64,000 nucleotides of DNA from Strobilurus pachycystidiatus. Its lineage: Eukaryota; Basidiomycota; Agaricomycetes; Agaricales; Physalacriaceae. Both the position numbers and the translations under genes were made by a program. Below the pieces are notes generated by a model. That model was not told where the DNA came from. It saw nothing but the letters and a program-made list of their open reading frames with translations, and did no database searches. Of this stretch, positions 33,463 through 45,272 are shown one piece after another (within the stretch, counting starts at the first letter, position 1; every line of letters begins with the position of its first letter). The stretch lies in the NCBI GenBank assembly GCA_019915135.1, contig JAHLMK010000021.1, positions 682,001-746,000 of the forward strand, given 5' to 3'.

Positions 33463-36400
33463 GAGCGCATTCACGCAAGCATGCGCCGTCGGCCAAGGAG
33501 GCACGGGCGAGACAGACAAGGAGACGGAGATCACGCCAGCCGTGCCTACCCGAGAGAGGGCTCGTCGAGCAGGTCATGGATGTAGGGGGAGAAGGACCGA
33601 TAGCGGGAACGATTCGTCTTATTCGACACTGTATGTTTCCATCGAGGATTCGTTAATTGTGTGCCACCTTACCGCATACTTACTCACGCAATATTAGCCC
33701 ATCTCAAGTCTGAACGTCCGTCATGAAAACCCCTTGCTCCAGCGAGAGACATGACATGTTTGCCGCATCCTTGCATTGCTTGTCCTCCCATTGTCTTCTA
33801 TTCAAGCACTATCTCCGGCCTGATATCACTCTCGAATCTCGAATAAACTCGCATCTGTCGCGCGACGTCACTCTCCTTCGGTATCGAGCGTAAACTTCCT
33901 GATCACAGACACCTGACGGAATCTGGAAAGCGCTTCTACAAAGAGTGCAGTACCGTTGTACGTCTATGCTTAACTGTATCGAAAACGATCATCTGAAACC
34001 CGACCCTAGGTTGCTCTTACGCGTGCCGGGACTGGAGGCGTTCGAGAATGCATCTTCAAGTAGTCCCATTACCATCCTTACACATTATCATCCAACGAGC
34101 AGCGTCGACCTATGCATCATAAATGTCGTCCCTTGACACAAGACGCAACCCTGGATCAGCTGTCCACAAACATGAATAATTGAACGTCGGTCGGTAGACG
34201 GACTGCTTGCTCGTCGGATTCATGACAGGATGAGACTGTGAAGCTTGAGATTGTACCAAGCGGACATAGAAGCGGTGCATGACGAGCGTGGGCACGGGAG
34301 CCTCAAGCGCTGCGCGAGTGATCCCTTTACTGTGGTCACCGGCCGCGTAAACGTGTGCCAGTGAACCATACACTCATCCAGCACTCATCAGACAAGTAGT
34401 CACATGAAGAAATGCGATAAGACCGATTCTGATCCGATTCTTATAGTGCCAGTGGATGGAATCAAGTTGCGCGACTTGTTGATCAGATCGTCCACAGTGA
34501 ATGTGACCGGAAGCGAGTTCCATTGCAAGCGGTCGTACTGGAGCCCCAGATAACAGCTAAGTACTATAGTCTCGGCCTGTGAGGACCTTTTCGGCGTCTG
34601 GTCTGGAAGCAGAGGTGGCGCGATGGTACGCCACTCACATGAACGATCTACCATAGCTCTCCTTGTATCAGGGTGCGGTGGCGTTGGTCCAGACTCACAG
34701 ATTTACGAGTTTTGGGCCTGTGTGATTGCAATCCAGACATGGAAGGTGAGAAACTGCGCTGTGAATATGTTTGCTTGGCTGTCGCGACTCGCACGAGAAG
34801 TTCCCTCGTTCTTTCGGGCCTGCTCGAGACGAACCAGGCTCGCTCCACTCTTTTCAACTAAGAAATTCAATGTGATGTACGCCGAGGGGACTCTAGAGAT
34901 CAGGCCTCAGATACCAATGCGACAAGACTAGCCCCGGTGAGCTGGGAATGGTCATGAGGGCGAGGTTCACCTCGAGGAAGAGATCATCCGCAAGTTAGAA
35001 TAGAAAAAAACGACATCCGACATGTCGTGGGACGCTACTGAAGCCGCAGTCGGAACCGGCTCACTGACCGCTTGCCCACTTACGCGAAGCAGGGCGGGGA
35101 GGCGAAGGAAGAAGAACGGTAGTAGCTCACCCAAGGATATTGGGAAACACAGCAACTCAACATTGGGACGCGAACTGTTCCCTCGAATTCATCTTCCTGA
35201 ATGGGGGCCAAGAAAGTGGTCTTCAGGGAGCAGTGAATGGTTGTCGCGTGCAGCCATATGCACCCACATTTACTTCCACCCCGATCGTCAAGGCTCGCCT
35301 CGCGGGTCAAGAAACGGGTCATTGACAGTCAAGATGGACCCCGAGACTTCATTAATCCCACAGAAAGTGCGCTTTTGCGGCGCATCAAGACCGAAGGTTT
35401 ATGAACAAAGTGGCCGAGGAAAGAACCAGGAATCACAAGTGAGCCCTAGTTCAGTGGCGCAGAGCAGTCATGAACCGGGCAAGTTGGTCGACATGAGATG
35501 AAAGTGCCAACGTGGCGCACTAAGTCGGGAACGTACCCACTAACCCACTATTACTAACACCGAAGATGTGACGAACCCCATTTTCAAAGTTCCATCCCAC
35601 ATGGTGAAAGAATATGATATAGACAGAATACATCGTCAAGATGTCGCTTGCGGGAGGGGGCACACTACAGAGGCTGCCTTTCCACTTTCGAGACCGGGTT
35701 ACTCTGAGTGCCGTTGGTCTGCGAAAGACTCGGGGACACACAGCGGCCCGGGTCATAGAGGGAATGGCGATAATAGCTCACAACGACGCGTAGAGATCCC
35801 ATGATGGTGCTTGATGTTCTCCAGGAAAGACAGAAACATGCAGCTCGATATTCGGATGTTGGAGTGACGTTTGAGTGAAGAATAGACCCCCATTTGATGC
35901 ATTAGTTCAGTCGTATCGAGTAGATGATGAATCACCGCACGTACAGCGGTAGTACCTTCGCATTTGGATCATGTCATGCTTTTAGTGTCTGTTCAGTATC
36001 TTCACCGGACACCGTTGCCCTGTTATTCTACACCAAGACAGATGTCACTGAACGACGTGACGGTAAGAAGGGAAGCCAGGCAAAACAAGCAAACATGTAC
36101 AACTTGAACTTGACGAGTCAACTCTGTTATAGAGAATGATCCGAGATTGTCATCACTCATACGCCCAACTCCCAGGCAAGCTTGAACTTGACGATGACAT
36201 TTCTTTGTGACCGATGTCCGAGCTTGTCCGAGCCCTCCTTCAATTCGCTGGATGTAGACGGATCAAAACACAAGCATCTCGCCCAACATTGCTGATCAGT
36301 ACTACGCTAGGCTACACGGTCCGACCACTTTCGTTTTCTTGGCTATTACTACTTGTCTCCTTCAATTAGGTCGTGGTCCTTTGTCCTGACTACTGGAAAC

Positions 36401-39400
36401 TGTCAAAATAGCCCTCTAACCCGATTGAAACTGCGCTGCCCGTTCCTGATTTCACCCCGCACTCAAGTCCAGAACTGTATTGCAAGGCTCGGCTAGTAGA
36501 CACCTCGCTTTATTTGTTTTCTTACGAGACTCTTCTCTGGCGTCAATCTCGGAGCACGCTACCAGGCGAGACTTTACGCCGCAATCAGCACTTCCCTTCT
36601 ATTTGAGGCACGGCAGGAATCACCTGGTAGAAGAACCGTGCTTGGCAGAGAGTCCCTTCAGCAGTCCCAGTCCTGGTGGCTCCGCCGCGCCCAAGGTTCA
36701 ATCTGCTGACCACGGGCGCGCTCTCGGGTAGCCGTTGATACTCATCGCACTGCTATAGACCTTGGTAAGCTGATTCGAAGCGGTCAACAGTAGCACTTGC
36801 CGCAATTCTTCGGTGGGGGCTGCCTTCTTGATGTCCATCGGCCGTCACGGTGGTCATTGAATTATGATCCCACTAAAAGATACCTCGCTCGATCTATATC
36901 CTTCCTGCCGCTCAGATTTCCGACTCATCTAGGGTTGTTGACGCTCAGGCCCTCGTCGAGTGATCGTGGCGTGGGCAGATGGCTCCACAACGTCGAGGTC
37001 GGCTAGAGGCTCGTGGCGTCTTTTTTGCGTTCAATCATCAACGAATCGACAACAGCCTGTTTAACAGCTTGACCTGATGTGTCGCGCAACCTCTTTTAAT
37101 CTGAATCTGGTGCGCGCTCGGTTACCGTATATCCGTATTGCGATCTCTTTACACATCTCCTCTGACTTGGTGTCTTTTGAGGTCTGGACTTCCCTGCTGG
37201 TGATGCTCATCGCCAGTGCCAGCCTTGCCGGGATCAAATGTGCGTATTTGTCAGGTACTGTGAGCTCAGTCCTCAATGCTAGAAGTGTTTGTGATCTGCT
37301 GTTGTCTGCCTCGACGCTCGGGATGCGGACGAGCAAGGTGATTGCGCATTATCATTAGCATCGCTGTAACGACGCATAGCAACAGTCCACCACTATAAGT
37401 CTCAAGAGTCCATAAGTGTATTAGACGGAACTCATCTTCCTGACATCAAGGCATCATTTAGTAGCCCAAGCCAACAATTCATCCTCCAATGGCAAAAATG
37501 GGCAGACGAGTTTCTGACAATTTATGGCAGCGGGTTAACGGTGCGCCGTTGACTATTCAACCTTGGTCAGCTGCGTATTAGCAAGGTGGATTAAACCAAC
37601 ACGATATAGTCGATTTGATGCCTACACTGGACACTAATAGAAAGATGCAGTGAATGTAGGTACATTATCAAGACGTCGGTTTGAACTCGGATAGAGCAGT
37701 CGTTGCTACTAGGACAGCAAAGGCGCTTGTAAGAGCGCCGGTCAGATGAGAATGTAGTCATCAGTGTCAAGACAAGCTCAAGGTTCGTTGAGACTTGGCG
37801 GCGCTAGCCTTACCGGATAGTCGAATACAGGGAGAAGACCCGTTCAACGTTAGCGCTCTCAGCGATTACAGCGCCGGGTCCGCAACGTCATACTGCCCAG
37901 ATGTCGTTGTAAGTACATTCGGAGAGAAAGAAGAAAGCTCATAACTCTGATAAAAGAAGAAGAAGGCTCGGGAGATGGTCCGGGCGTCTCTACTGCACGG
38001 AACCTGTACATGTTTCAGACGAGGCTGAGTTCGAACAAACGTAGAAGAAATCCAACGAACATTACATAGCCCGTTTGAACCCGGACGACCTAGTATGGCT
38101 TCATGGGGCCTGAGGAATGGCGCTGATAAAGTGCCGGTTAGCGCTGCCGAGCCTGAAAAACCGTAAAAGTTGTTAGTTTGTTTGAGCCCTGCATCGGCGA
38201 ACCAAGCTCACTTTGCGCAGGAAGCTCCTACCTATTTGACTGATGATGCTTGATGTCAGCTACACGTCAAGCCGAGTGCTAATTGATGTTGTCATCTATA
38301 AACAAAGACACCAATCCTAGCAAAATGCTAGCCTTCCATCAAGATCACAGGGGAGAGCTAAAGTGCGACTGACGAAGGGTAGTACGTGCACTTTTTCTCA
38401 AAGCCAAGTCTGCCTTCGAAAGGCAGACCGAAGGAATGGAAATAACTCGCGGTTGTGACGATTGCGTTGCCGATTTTACGGGGCAGGCCCGAATCGCATC
38501 GAAAAGAGATTGACTCAGATTCGGTTTCTCGTGGATACGTATGATCACCGCGGATACTTTTGCGAGACGAGAAACGAAGCAAGCTTGAGCGAGGTTGAGT
38601 CAGATTCAATACGCAGAACCCGGCAACTCACGACCGGGCACGCTTCGGAACGCGTCTTGGGGTTCAATCAACTTCAGGACACGAAGAATCAATCTACCTC
38701 GAAAGAAGGCCCGAAAAGAACGCCCAACAATCCAGCACGAGTTCAAACACCCTCGTATCTTGAGGCAGAATCTCGAAGCGAAGACAGACGTAACCCCGCA
38801 GAGTCCCCACTACACTTGCGCAGAAACTAAAATTCCGATGTGGGTCCCGTTCGGGGCCAGCAAGGTCATAACGAGGTTTGCGCCCACATGCAGTCTGATA
38901 CAGCATCAGGCTATGTATTTTCGTTGATTGATGGGCTTACCGCTGACTTCCTCATGTCCTCCGTTCTCGCCGGCCATGATCTCGCAGCTCGCAGCGAGCA
39001 CCTTGAACTGATGATGGTGGTGCCGAGGCTCGAAGAGGTGATCTTGCGACTCAGTGAGGAGGAAATGGGCGTCTGTGAGGATAAGTGGATGTAGATAGCT
39101 ACCTAATTAAGCGAGAAAACGTCGGAAGAGTGAAGGGCTGAGTAGTCTTCTGGGTGTGCTATGGGTCAAGTGTCCCAGTTCCGACACCCTGTTTCCTCTA
39201 GAACGCTGCTCACGGTCGGCGGACCTCGAACCAAGAGATGACAGGACAAGCGACGTCGCACACCACGTCTCATCTGCCGGTCACCGTTGCCAGTTGTGAG
39301 CGAAGCAAGACACCATTGGTGGTTCGAGGCAGGGTCTGATCAAGAGATTCCTGACGGTACAAAAGAGAATAAGTAGCCCTTCCCGTAGTATCATCATTTA

Positions 39401-40690
39401 ATCCATTTGGTAACTTTATCTGGATGTGAATCAGCAGCGGGCAGGGTAGAAATTAGGATGGTATGAGCTGTAAGGGGATATGACACGGTAAGGGGAGGCA
39501 AGGCCCAAGGGATGCAACTTCAACTTCAAGGATCAGACGTGTGGATGGAGATCTCATGATGACGTCCTACGACTCGAAACAGTGGGCGTTAGGCCATGTC
39601 CGACTAGGAAGAGTATGCCGCAGTGTCGATTCCTTTGCCTGAGAGTATGCGCCACAGCACTGTCAGCAGCCACGAGCCACAGTGCGACTGATTGGCATTA
39701 ACGCAGCTTACTACAGCGTGCGCCGCATCGTAGACATCTACCAAGTATAAGGGAGAAGCACGAGGGATATTATAGCCGGACAGACCTCAGATGAGCGCTA
39801 ACATAATCAACGGCGGATATGGATAGCCCGCAGATTGTCGAATATGGTGAGGAAGTTGGGGATTTTGATGACTATGTTCAGCGACACGGAGGGAAGCAAG
39901 GAGCATATGTAATCCCTCTGTCTCTCGAGGTCGAGCCAGCCTCAGCGAGCATTCGAGCATCTCCACGGCCAGTGGGGGGTTTTGACTGGTTCCTAGTGAT
40001 TGGGCCGCCATAATTTTCAGAAAGTGAGACTGAGTCGTGCGCGTGAGTGATTAGACGCGTAATTCGTGCTCGCACAACCCTTTCAACTGTTGTCGTGGAG
40101 GTCGGGGAGGAAACTCGAAGACAATTGATGTCGATTACGTACGTGCGTGATGATGATGACGTAGCGATGTTCCTTCCACGTGGATGCACATCAACTTTGA
40201 TTCCGACGCCTATGTACATGTACATCCAGCCTGCTTGGACCCGTTCAAGGCCGCCGAAGCAAGACTAACTCTACACTTCTCTACACGGTCGTCATCCGGG
40301 GATATCCGCTTGTTTCCTCCTACCATCTTGATCGTCGTTACGACGCAGAAAACAATGAAGGCTTTCTGTAGGTTTCTTTTGCGTTCTGTGTACGATCATG
40401 CTCACCTTCAACGCCTGCAGCATGATGTCCATCTCTTGTGGTCTTTCCAGGCTCGCTCAGCCTTCGACTAGCAGTGCGACATCGTTCCTGTTTGGACGTG
40501 ACGTGCATTGGACCATGCGAGGGAAAGGATCTGCCTTACCGGATATCAGAGTGATGCGCGTTTATTGTCTGAGCGCTTATGAACAAGGGCGCTGCCATGG
40601 ACACTTGGAGAACAACAGCTTCCAAAGCCTATAAAATGCTGGCCTTGTATGCATGCAATCAACGCATTTCTACAATCCCCACTTCCAAGC
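33463..40690. other. Gene-poor 7.2-kb region with one possible gene
   Basis: Mostly devoid of convincing coding sequence. On the minus strand, about 34930 to 34110, several splice-like sites (gtgagtct at about 34697, gtgagtgg at about 34639, gtgact at about 34405) separate open stretches. The last exon (34110-34323) reads KGITRAALEAPVPTLVMH and ends RDDIYDA, but the upstream frames are ambiguous. A 159-codon plus frame (35022-35501), a 93-codon hydrophobic plus frame (37077-37358, ending in a segment vaguely like DUF6534 helix 5-6) and a 64-codon frame at 39819 lack further support. At about 37660-37760 and 38060-38140 there are two weakly similar stretches (both contain cg.tttgaac.cgg and gcgct....agngcCGgt). 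Confidence 0.4.
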
Positions 40691-43327
40691 ATGTCCGCCT
40701 CTGAGCTCTTCAGCCTACCTCACACGACCGCCCCTTCCGCTCTGCGAGCCGAAGCGGTGCCCTTCATGCCGGCTTCAGCTTTACGCGTCGACCGGCCGTT
40801 TTCGCAACCGATTCCTTCCAGTAGTGTCCCGAAGTCCGTGTCAACTTTCGACCCGAGTGCAGGCTTTCGGCGCGTGTCTGGACCTTTCGGCCCAGCTGCA
40901 GGCTTTCAATACGGGGCGCAAGTCATATATGCTACCTCCCCGACCAAGGTTGTTCCCGCGCCACAAAACTTGGACTTAGGCGTCGCCTCTCAAGCGGACA
41001 CCGCTCACGGTTTCTCTCCGATGTAAGTCCAATCATATGACAGCATCACCGAGTTTACTCAAGTACATCTAGGAGCTCTACCCACAAGGCGCATCGAGTG
41101 ATGCTTGGCCTTCCATCGAGCCGCGTTGCCTATCAGGAAGCGGTCGAACCCGTCTCGGGCGCAAAGAGGACGGACAAGCAAGGGCTTACCTCGCTGAGGG
41201 AGGATCCCGCGAGTCAATTCGTAACAACCAAGCCTGGCGTCAATCCTTCTGTTGCGAATCTCGCGCACGGGACGCTCTCTTGGCGAGCAAGGTCGAATCT
41301 CGGGATTTCTGCCGCCTCCAAAACTTCATCTTCAAAACAAAGATTTCATGAAATCTATCACGATCATTTCGCCCGAACCACAACGCACGGTGATCTCGCT
41401 GTCAATCCCGATGTCTCTATTGGTTCCATCGATACGAAGACTTTGTCGGCTCGACAAAAGAAACGACAAAGGTCGAAGAACTTTAAGTTTCTCAAGAAGG
41501 CGAACCCTGCAGCAATGAGGACAATCACACACTCTGCTTCTAGTTCGAAGGTTAGTACAGCATCTTTCGTCGAATTCATCTCACACAGTCCGGCAGACGG
41601 GCGTCGCTTCTAACCAAGACCTCACCGCCTCTTCCACCGCTCATCGTGATGAAGGCGTTCATGAGCTGGACCAGCAGCAGCAGCAGGAAATCCTCGCACC
41701 CAGCAACTCGACTTCGCTATCTGACCACACGTCTGTGGCAGACTCGAACGTGAAGGTATGCGAGGTAAACTTGAAATCATCAGTATTTGTCTGTGGCGTA
41801 TGCATGAAGAGCTTCCCACTGAAGTACCAACTCGAGGGGCATCAACAATCAAAGAAGCACGCGGACTCCAAGTCCGTCCGAGGCGAGGCCAACAACTCGC
41901 AGCTAGCTGCGAAACAGGATGGCATAGTCAAGGTCTGCCATATTCTTGATCTCACCAAGTCTCCTATTATTGACCATTTTTCACTTAGCCTACATCTACA
42001 AAGGCGTCGACTGTCTTCGACTGTGCCGAATGTCTCAAGAGGTTCTCTACAAAGGCACACCTGTCGCAACATCAAGAAGCAAAGGGGCATACGGGTAACC
42101 CCATCGACGTCCCCCCTTCGCCTACCACGAAAGCCTTCGCGCCTCGCAAGGCTGTCCTCACGACCGCACCACCAGAATCCCTCCGGATGGATGCAGCCGA
42201 CGTTGCCTCGAACCTGGAAAATTCCAGGATCCCCACGCTTGACTTGGAGGCGGCTTCTCTGCCTCGAACTCCGGTGAAGGCTTCGGTCCAAGAGTGGGTG
42301 AAAGCGCAACAATCCCAGGTCCAGGTCGTGCAGGCGATGTCCGAACTGCATGGCAAGGATGTAAAGGGATCCAAGGACATCGATCCGCAGTCAGTCTCTG
42401 AATCTCTTCAGGCGATTGCAAAACCAACAGGCCTCGCCTCTCTTCCACCGCGACCGGACCTTTCAATGGTTGAAACCAAGGACCTTTCTTGTGATACCCT
42501 CGAGGCGATCGCAGAACCAACGGGCCTTGCCTCCCTTCCACCGCGACCGAATTCTTCAATGCTCGAAAGCAAGGACCCCTCGACGAATCGAACAAGAATC
42601 AATCTGAACTCGTCTCCTGCTGAGTCGACGACAGGTTCGCCTGAACCGGAATCGAACGTCAAAGCCCTGGCGACGACAGAGCCCAGATCGAAAGCGTCAA
42701 TAGTTCCTGGACCCGGAAAGGTAGTCTGTGCCTGCAAAAAGCACATCGCCGAGGATGACTTGGATGGACACTACACGCGGTCTACCAATCACCCAAGCTG
42801 CTATTACGCCGAATGCAAAGACAAGGGTTTCGTGGACCATCGTGCACTTGACGAGGTGATTCGCCTCTCGGTTCCTTCCTTGGCAGTCGCTGATACTTCT
42901 TCGATAGCACATCTCGTCTGTGCATACCGATTGCCGCTGCTCCATCTGTGAACGTCAATTCCCCGCCGCCAAGGAATGCGAAACCCACATCGAGACCGTC
43001 CATATTAATCTGCAATGCACGCTGTGCGGGGACGTCTTCGCCGGACAGGACGTCTACATCAAGGTGCGTCAGTTCCACTCAAGGAATTCGATTGCGTATC
43101 TGACTGTACGAATCTAGCACCATCTCACCGAGCATCCACCCCGAGAAGTGAACATGAATGCTATGATGAAAGACCTCATGGGCTCTGAGCCTAGCTCACT
43201 CGCGTCTTCGGTGCGTTGTTCATTCACTCTGGGAGGCGTGGAAACTAACGGTGACTTTCAGGCGTTCTCTTCGCCGACATCTGGATGGCAGGATGTCTCG
43301 CTCGATTCTGTCACAGGGTGTTGCTGA
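40691..43327 (+). CDS. C2H2 zinc-finger protein (775 aa)
   Basis: Seven exons (40691-41022, 41073-41550, 41597-41932, 41989-42855, 42908-43063, 43118-43210, 43262-43327) keep one frame. The start at 40691 (MSASELFSLP) is preferred to 40649, because a TATA box lies at 40629-40636. The N-terminal 270 residues are Ser/Pro-rich with a basic stretch (ARQKKRQRSKNFKFLKKA). C2H2-type fingers follow: CGVCMKSFPLKYQLEGHQQSKKH, CAECLKRFSTKAHLSQHQEA, and a C-terminal set with CSICERQFPAAKECETHIETVH and CTLCGDVFAGQD...HHLTEH. A 31-residue tandem duplication (AIAKPTGLASLPPRP) lies between them. The family is DNA- or RNA-binding; the wide spacing of the fingers makes a sequence-specific factor only a guess. 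A short paralogue is at 51.1-51.6 kb. Confidence 0.85.
42411..42596 (+). repeat. 93-bp in-frame tandem duplication in zinc-finger gene
   Basis: Two copies starting at 42411 and 42504, encoding QAIAKPTGLASLPPRPDLSM and EAIAEPTGLASLPPRPNSSM. About 80 percent identical. Confidence 0.85.
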
Positions 43328-44028
43328 GAAGGTGATTAGAAGGACGTCTGTATACCTACGATCCGACTCTTGTATTCTATTCCCGCAGGGTTTCGATGTC
43401 CGTATGTACACTTTAACCTGCGCCGATGATCGTAGTCCCTCCGAATCCAAAAACACTGTTGTTCAAACTGTCCACCATTTCCTCCAGGTACGGCAAACGT
43501 CCGTGTGTTGCTCTTTGAAGCTGCCGTAACCATTGGGGAAAATTCGAGAGAAAGACAGCGAAGCAGCAAGAAAAGCACTCAAATTATGACGAGCTGTCGA
43601 TCGGAGCTACCTAGACTACAAGCAAACAATACCGTACAGTACGAGATATCTCAGATGGGATATAGCCTTCGACAGAATTTTCAAGCCTTGCGATGATCGT
43701 ATCTCTACTTACGATCTGATTTATGCCCACGTGGCTCTCTCTTTCTTTTACGACTGTCACCACTGCCGCGCGCGCACATACAAGGCGCGCCGCTCGAGTC
43801 TTTGAGATGCTGTCAGACGACCTATTGTTAGTATTCGTGGTCTATTCTAGCAACAGAAACCATCCTGAACTTCCAGGAAGCGATCCTCAAATAAATAGCG
43901 CGTCCGCTCGTCGTTCAACACGACGCCACTGTGTATGATGTGGTTGCTTTCCAGGTCTCAACACTCGCGTCAATGTTACGGTTGTTGTCGCGTAGGATAA
44001 TGATATTACAAATACAGCGAAACAGACT
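43328..44028. other. Intergenic between zinc-finger gene and relic
   Basis: Nothing coding seen; short open frames only. Confidence 0.4.
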
Positions 44029-44434
44029 ATGACACGGCGCTCAAAATGGATTGCCACGATGCGCTCCCCATCCTCAATCGCACTGCCTGGTCCGTCGGCC
44101 GACGGACGCGCGAACCTAAGAATCGAGGATTGGGAGATGGACGCTCCAATAGCCACCTTTGATTGTGGCATTTGCCATAAGCGCTTGGCACAACCTTGGC
44201 TGGACAAGCACCGAGTCGTCAACGGTCACGTCAAGCTGATCAACTTCGTGGCTTATGACACGGTGTGCTCTTTGCTCTTCATCGTCGGAATTGTATCCCT
44301 CATAGGCCTCCTCTACAGAATCAGCGACATCGACCGCTCCCTAGGACTCGATACTGTTCCAATCCCGAGAGCATGTCTGGGCACCAGAACACGAAGAATT
44401 TTTGGGGAGTGTAACCAAGAGCTTCCCCCCTTCT
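44029..44434 (+). pseudogene. Possible C2H2 zinc-finger relic
   Basis: The ATG at 44029 opens a frame containing one good C2H2 finger, FDCGICHKRLAQPWLDKH with RVVNGH. An intron beginning gtgtgctct at 44261 and ending ctacag can join it to a further open stretch (NQRHRPLPRTRYCSNPESM) that stops soon after. The finger resembles the first finger of the big gene 3 kb upstream. Only one finger is complete, so this may be a small gene or a decaying fragment. Confidence 0.35.
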
Positions 44435-45238
44435 TCCTCCTTAGTTCTCCCAAGGTATGGCCCCTCTTCCGTCTTGATTTTCCTCGTCGTTAACGCAATA
44501 GCCTCATTTTAGTCTGTGCACCGATCATCAGGCTGTTGTCTTCGCGGAAGAAGTTGATACGATTGCGAAGAGCGACTCGTCTCGTACGTGCCATGCTTGT
44601 CGATTGGTCTAGGGGAGGGACCTGACAGCCATCGCAGAGTCATGGGCCAATCTTTGCACGCTCAGAACGCATTACCTCCTTCCCAGCAATGAATTGCGCT
44701 ATATTAGGATCCATGCAGTGACAAAGGACATCTAGCATTCATACGATAGGAGTCATTCCGTTCAAGTGCTCGTCTTTTGCTTCTCGAACATGTGAACAGG
44801 AGCAATGACATTGGCCAGAGCGTTGACATACGTTTTCATTCCCACTTGCGTATCATCTGCTCGGCAGCATTGACTTGATCTCGCACAGACAGTCGTTCCT
44901 TCGAGGATGACAAGTTCTTCCGATTTCGTCATCACCTATAGTCTTCCCTCAGCATACTGTCTCCCATGGGTCCTTGACTGGCAATGGCCAAACGATCGCT
45001 CATGGATGGCAAACAATCCATGTCTCGCTATGACAAAACGGAATTAGAAGAATGTTGCCATTGCTTGGTTTAACTTTCCCAACGGCGTGCACGACACGCA
45101 TCTCCCTTCAACACTTTGTTTCCCACTGTCCCCGTTGGGAGTCCTATCAATTGCATACTCGCGGAAGTATCCTGCCGATGTCTTCTATCTCGAGGGTGCA
45201 GGTGATGCTGAGTGGAGGGCTCGCCAGTGAGGGTTTGT
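44435..45238. other. Intergenic, P450 promoter
   Basis: No gene seen. A TATA element (tataaatg) at about 45239-45246 lies about 30 bases before the P450 ATG. Confidence 0.4.
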
Positions 45239-45246
45239 GTATAAAT
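45239..45246 (+). promoter_or_regulatory. TATA box of cytochrome P450 gene
   Basis: tataaatg, 27-34 bases upstream of the ATG at 45273; a typical core-promoter distance for a gene with a short 5' leader. Confidence 0.5.
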
Positions 45247-45272
45247 GCACCACGTGGGAGAAACGGTCAACA

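Noticed and set aside
35022..35501. 159-codon plus-strand frame
   Set aside because: ATG start but low-complexity polar composition and no supporting signals.
37077..37358. Hydrophobic frame as a third DUF6534 gene
   Set aside because: Only a short stretch vaguely resembles one helix pair; no signature motif and no flanking exons found.
39290..39350. tRNA-like words (tggttcgaggcagg)
   Set aside because: No matching acceptor or anticodon stem could be drawn.
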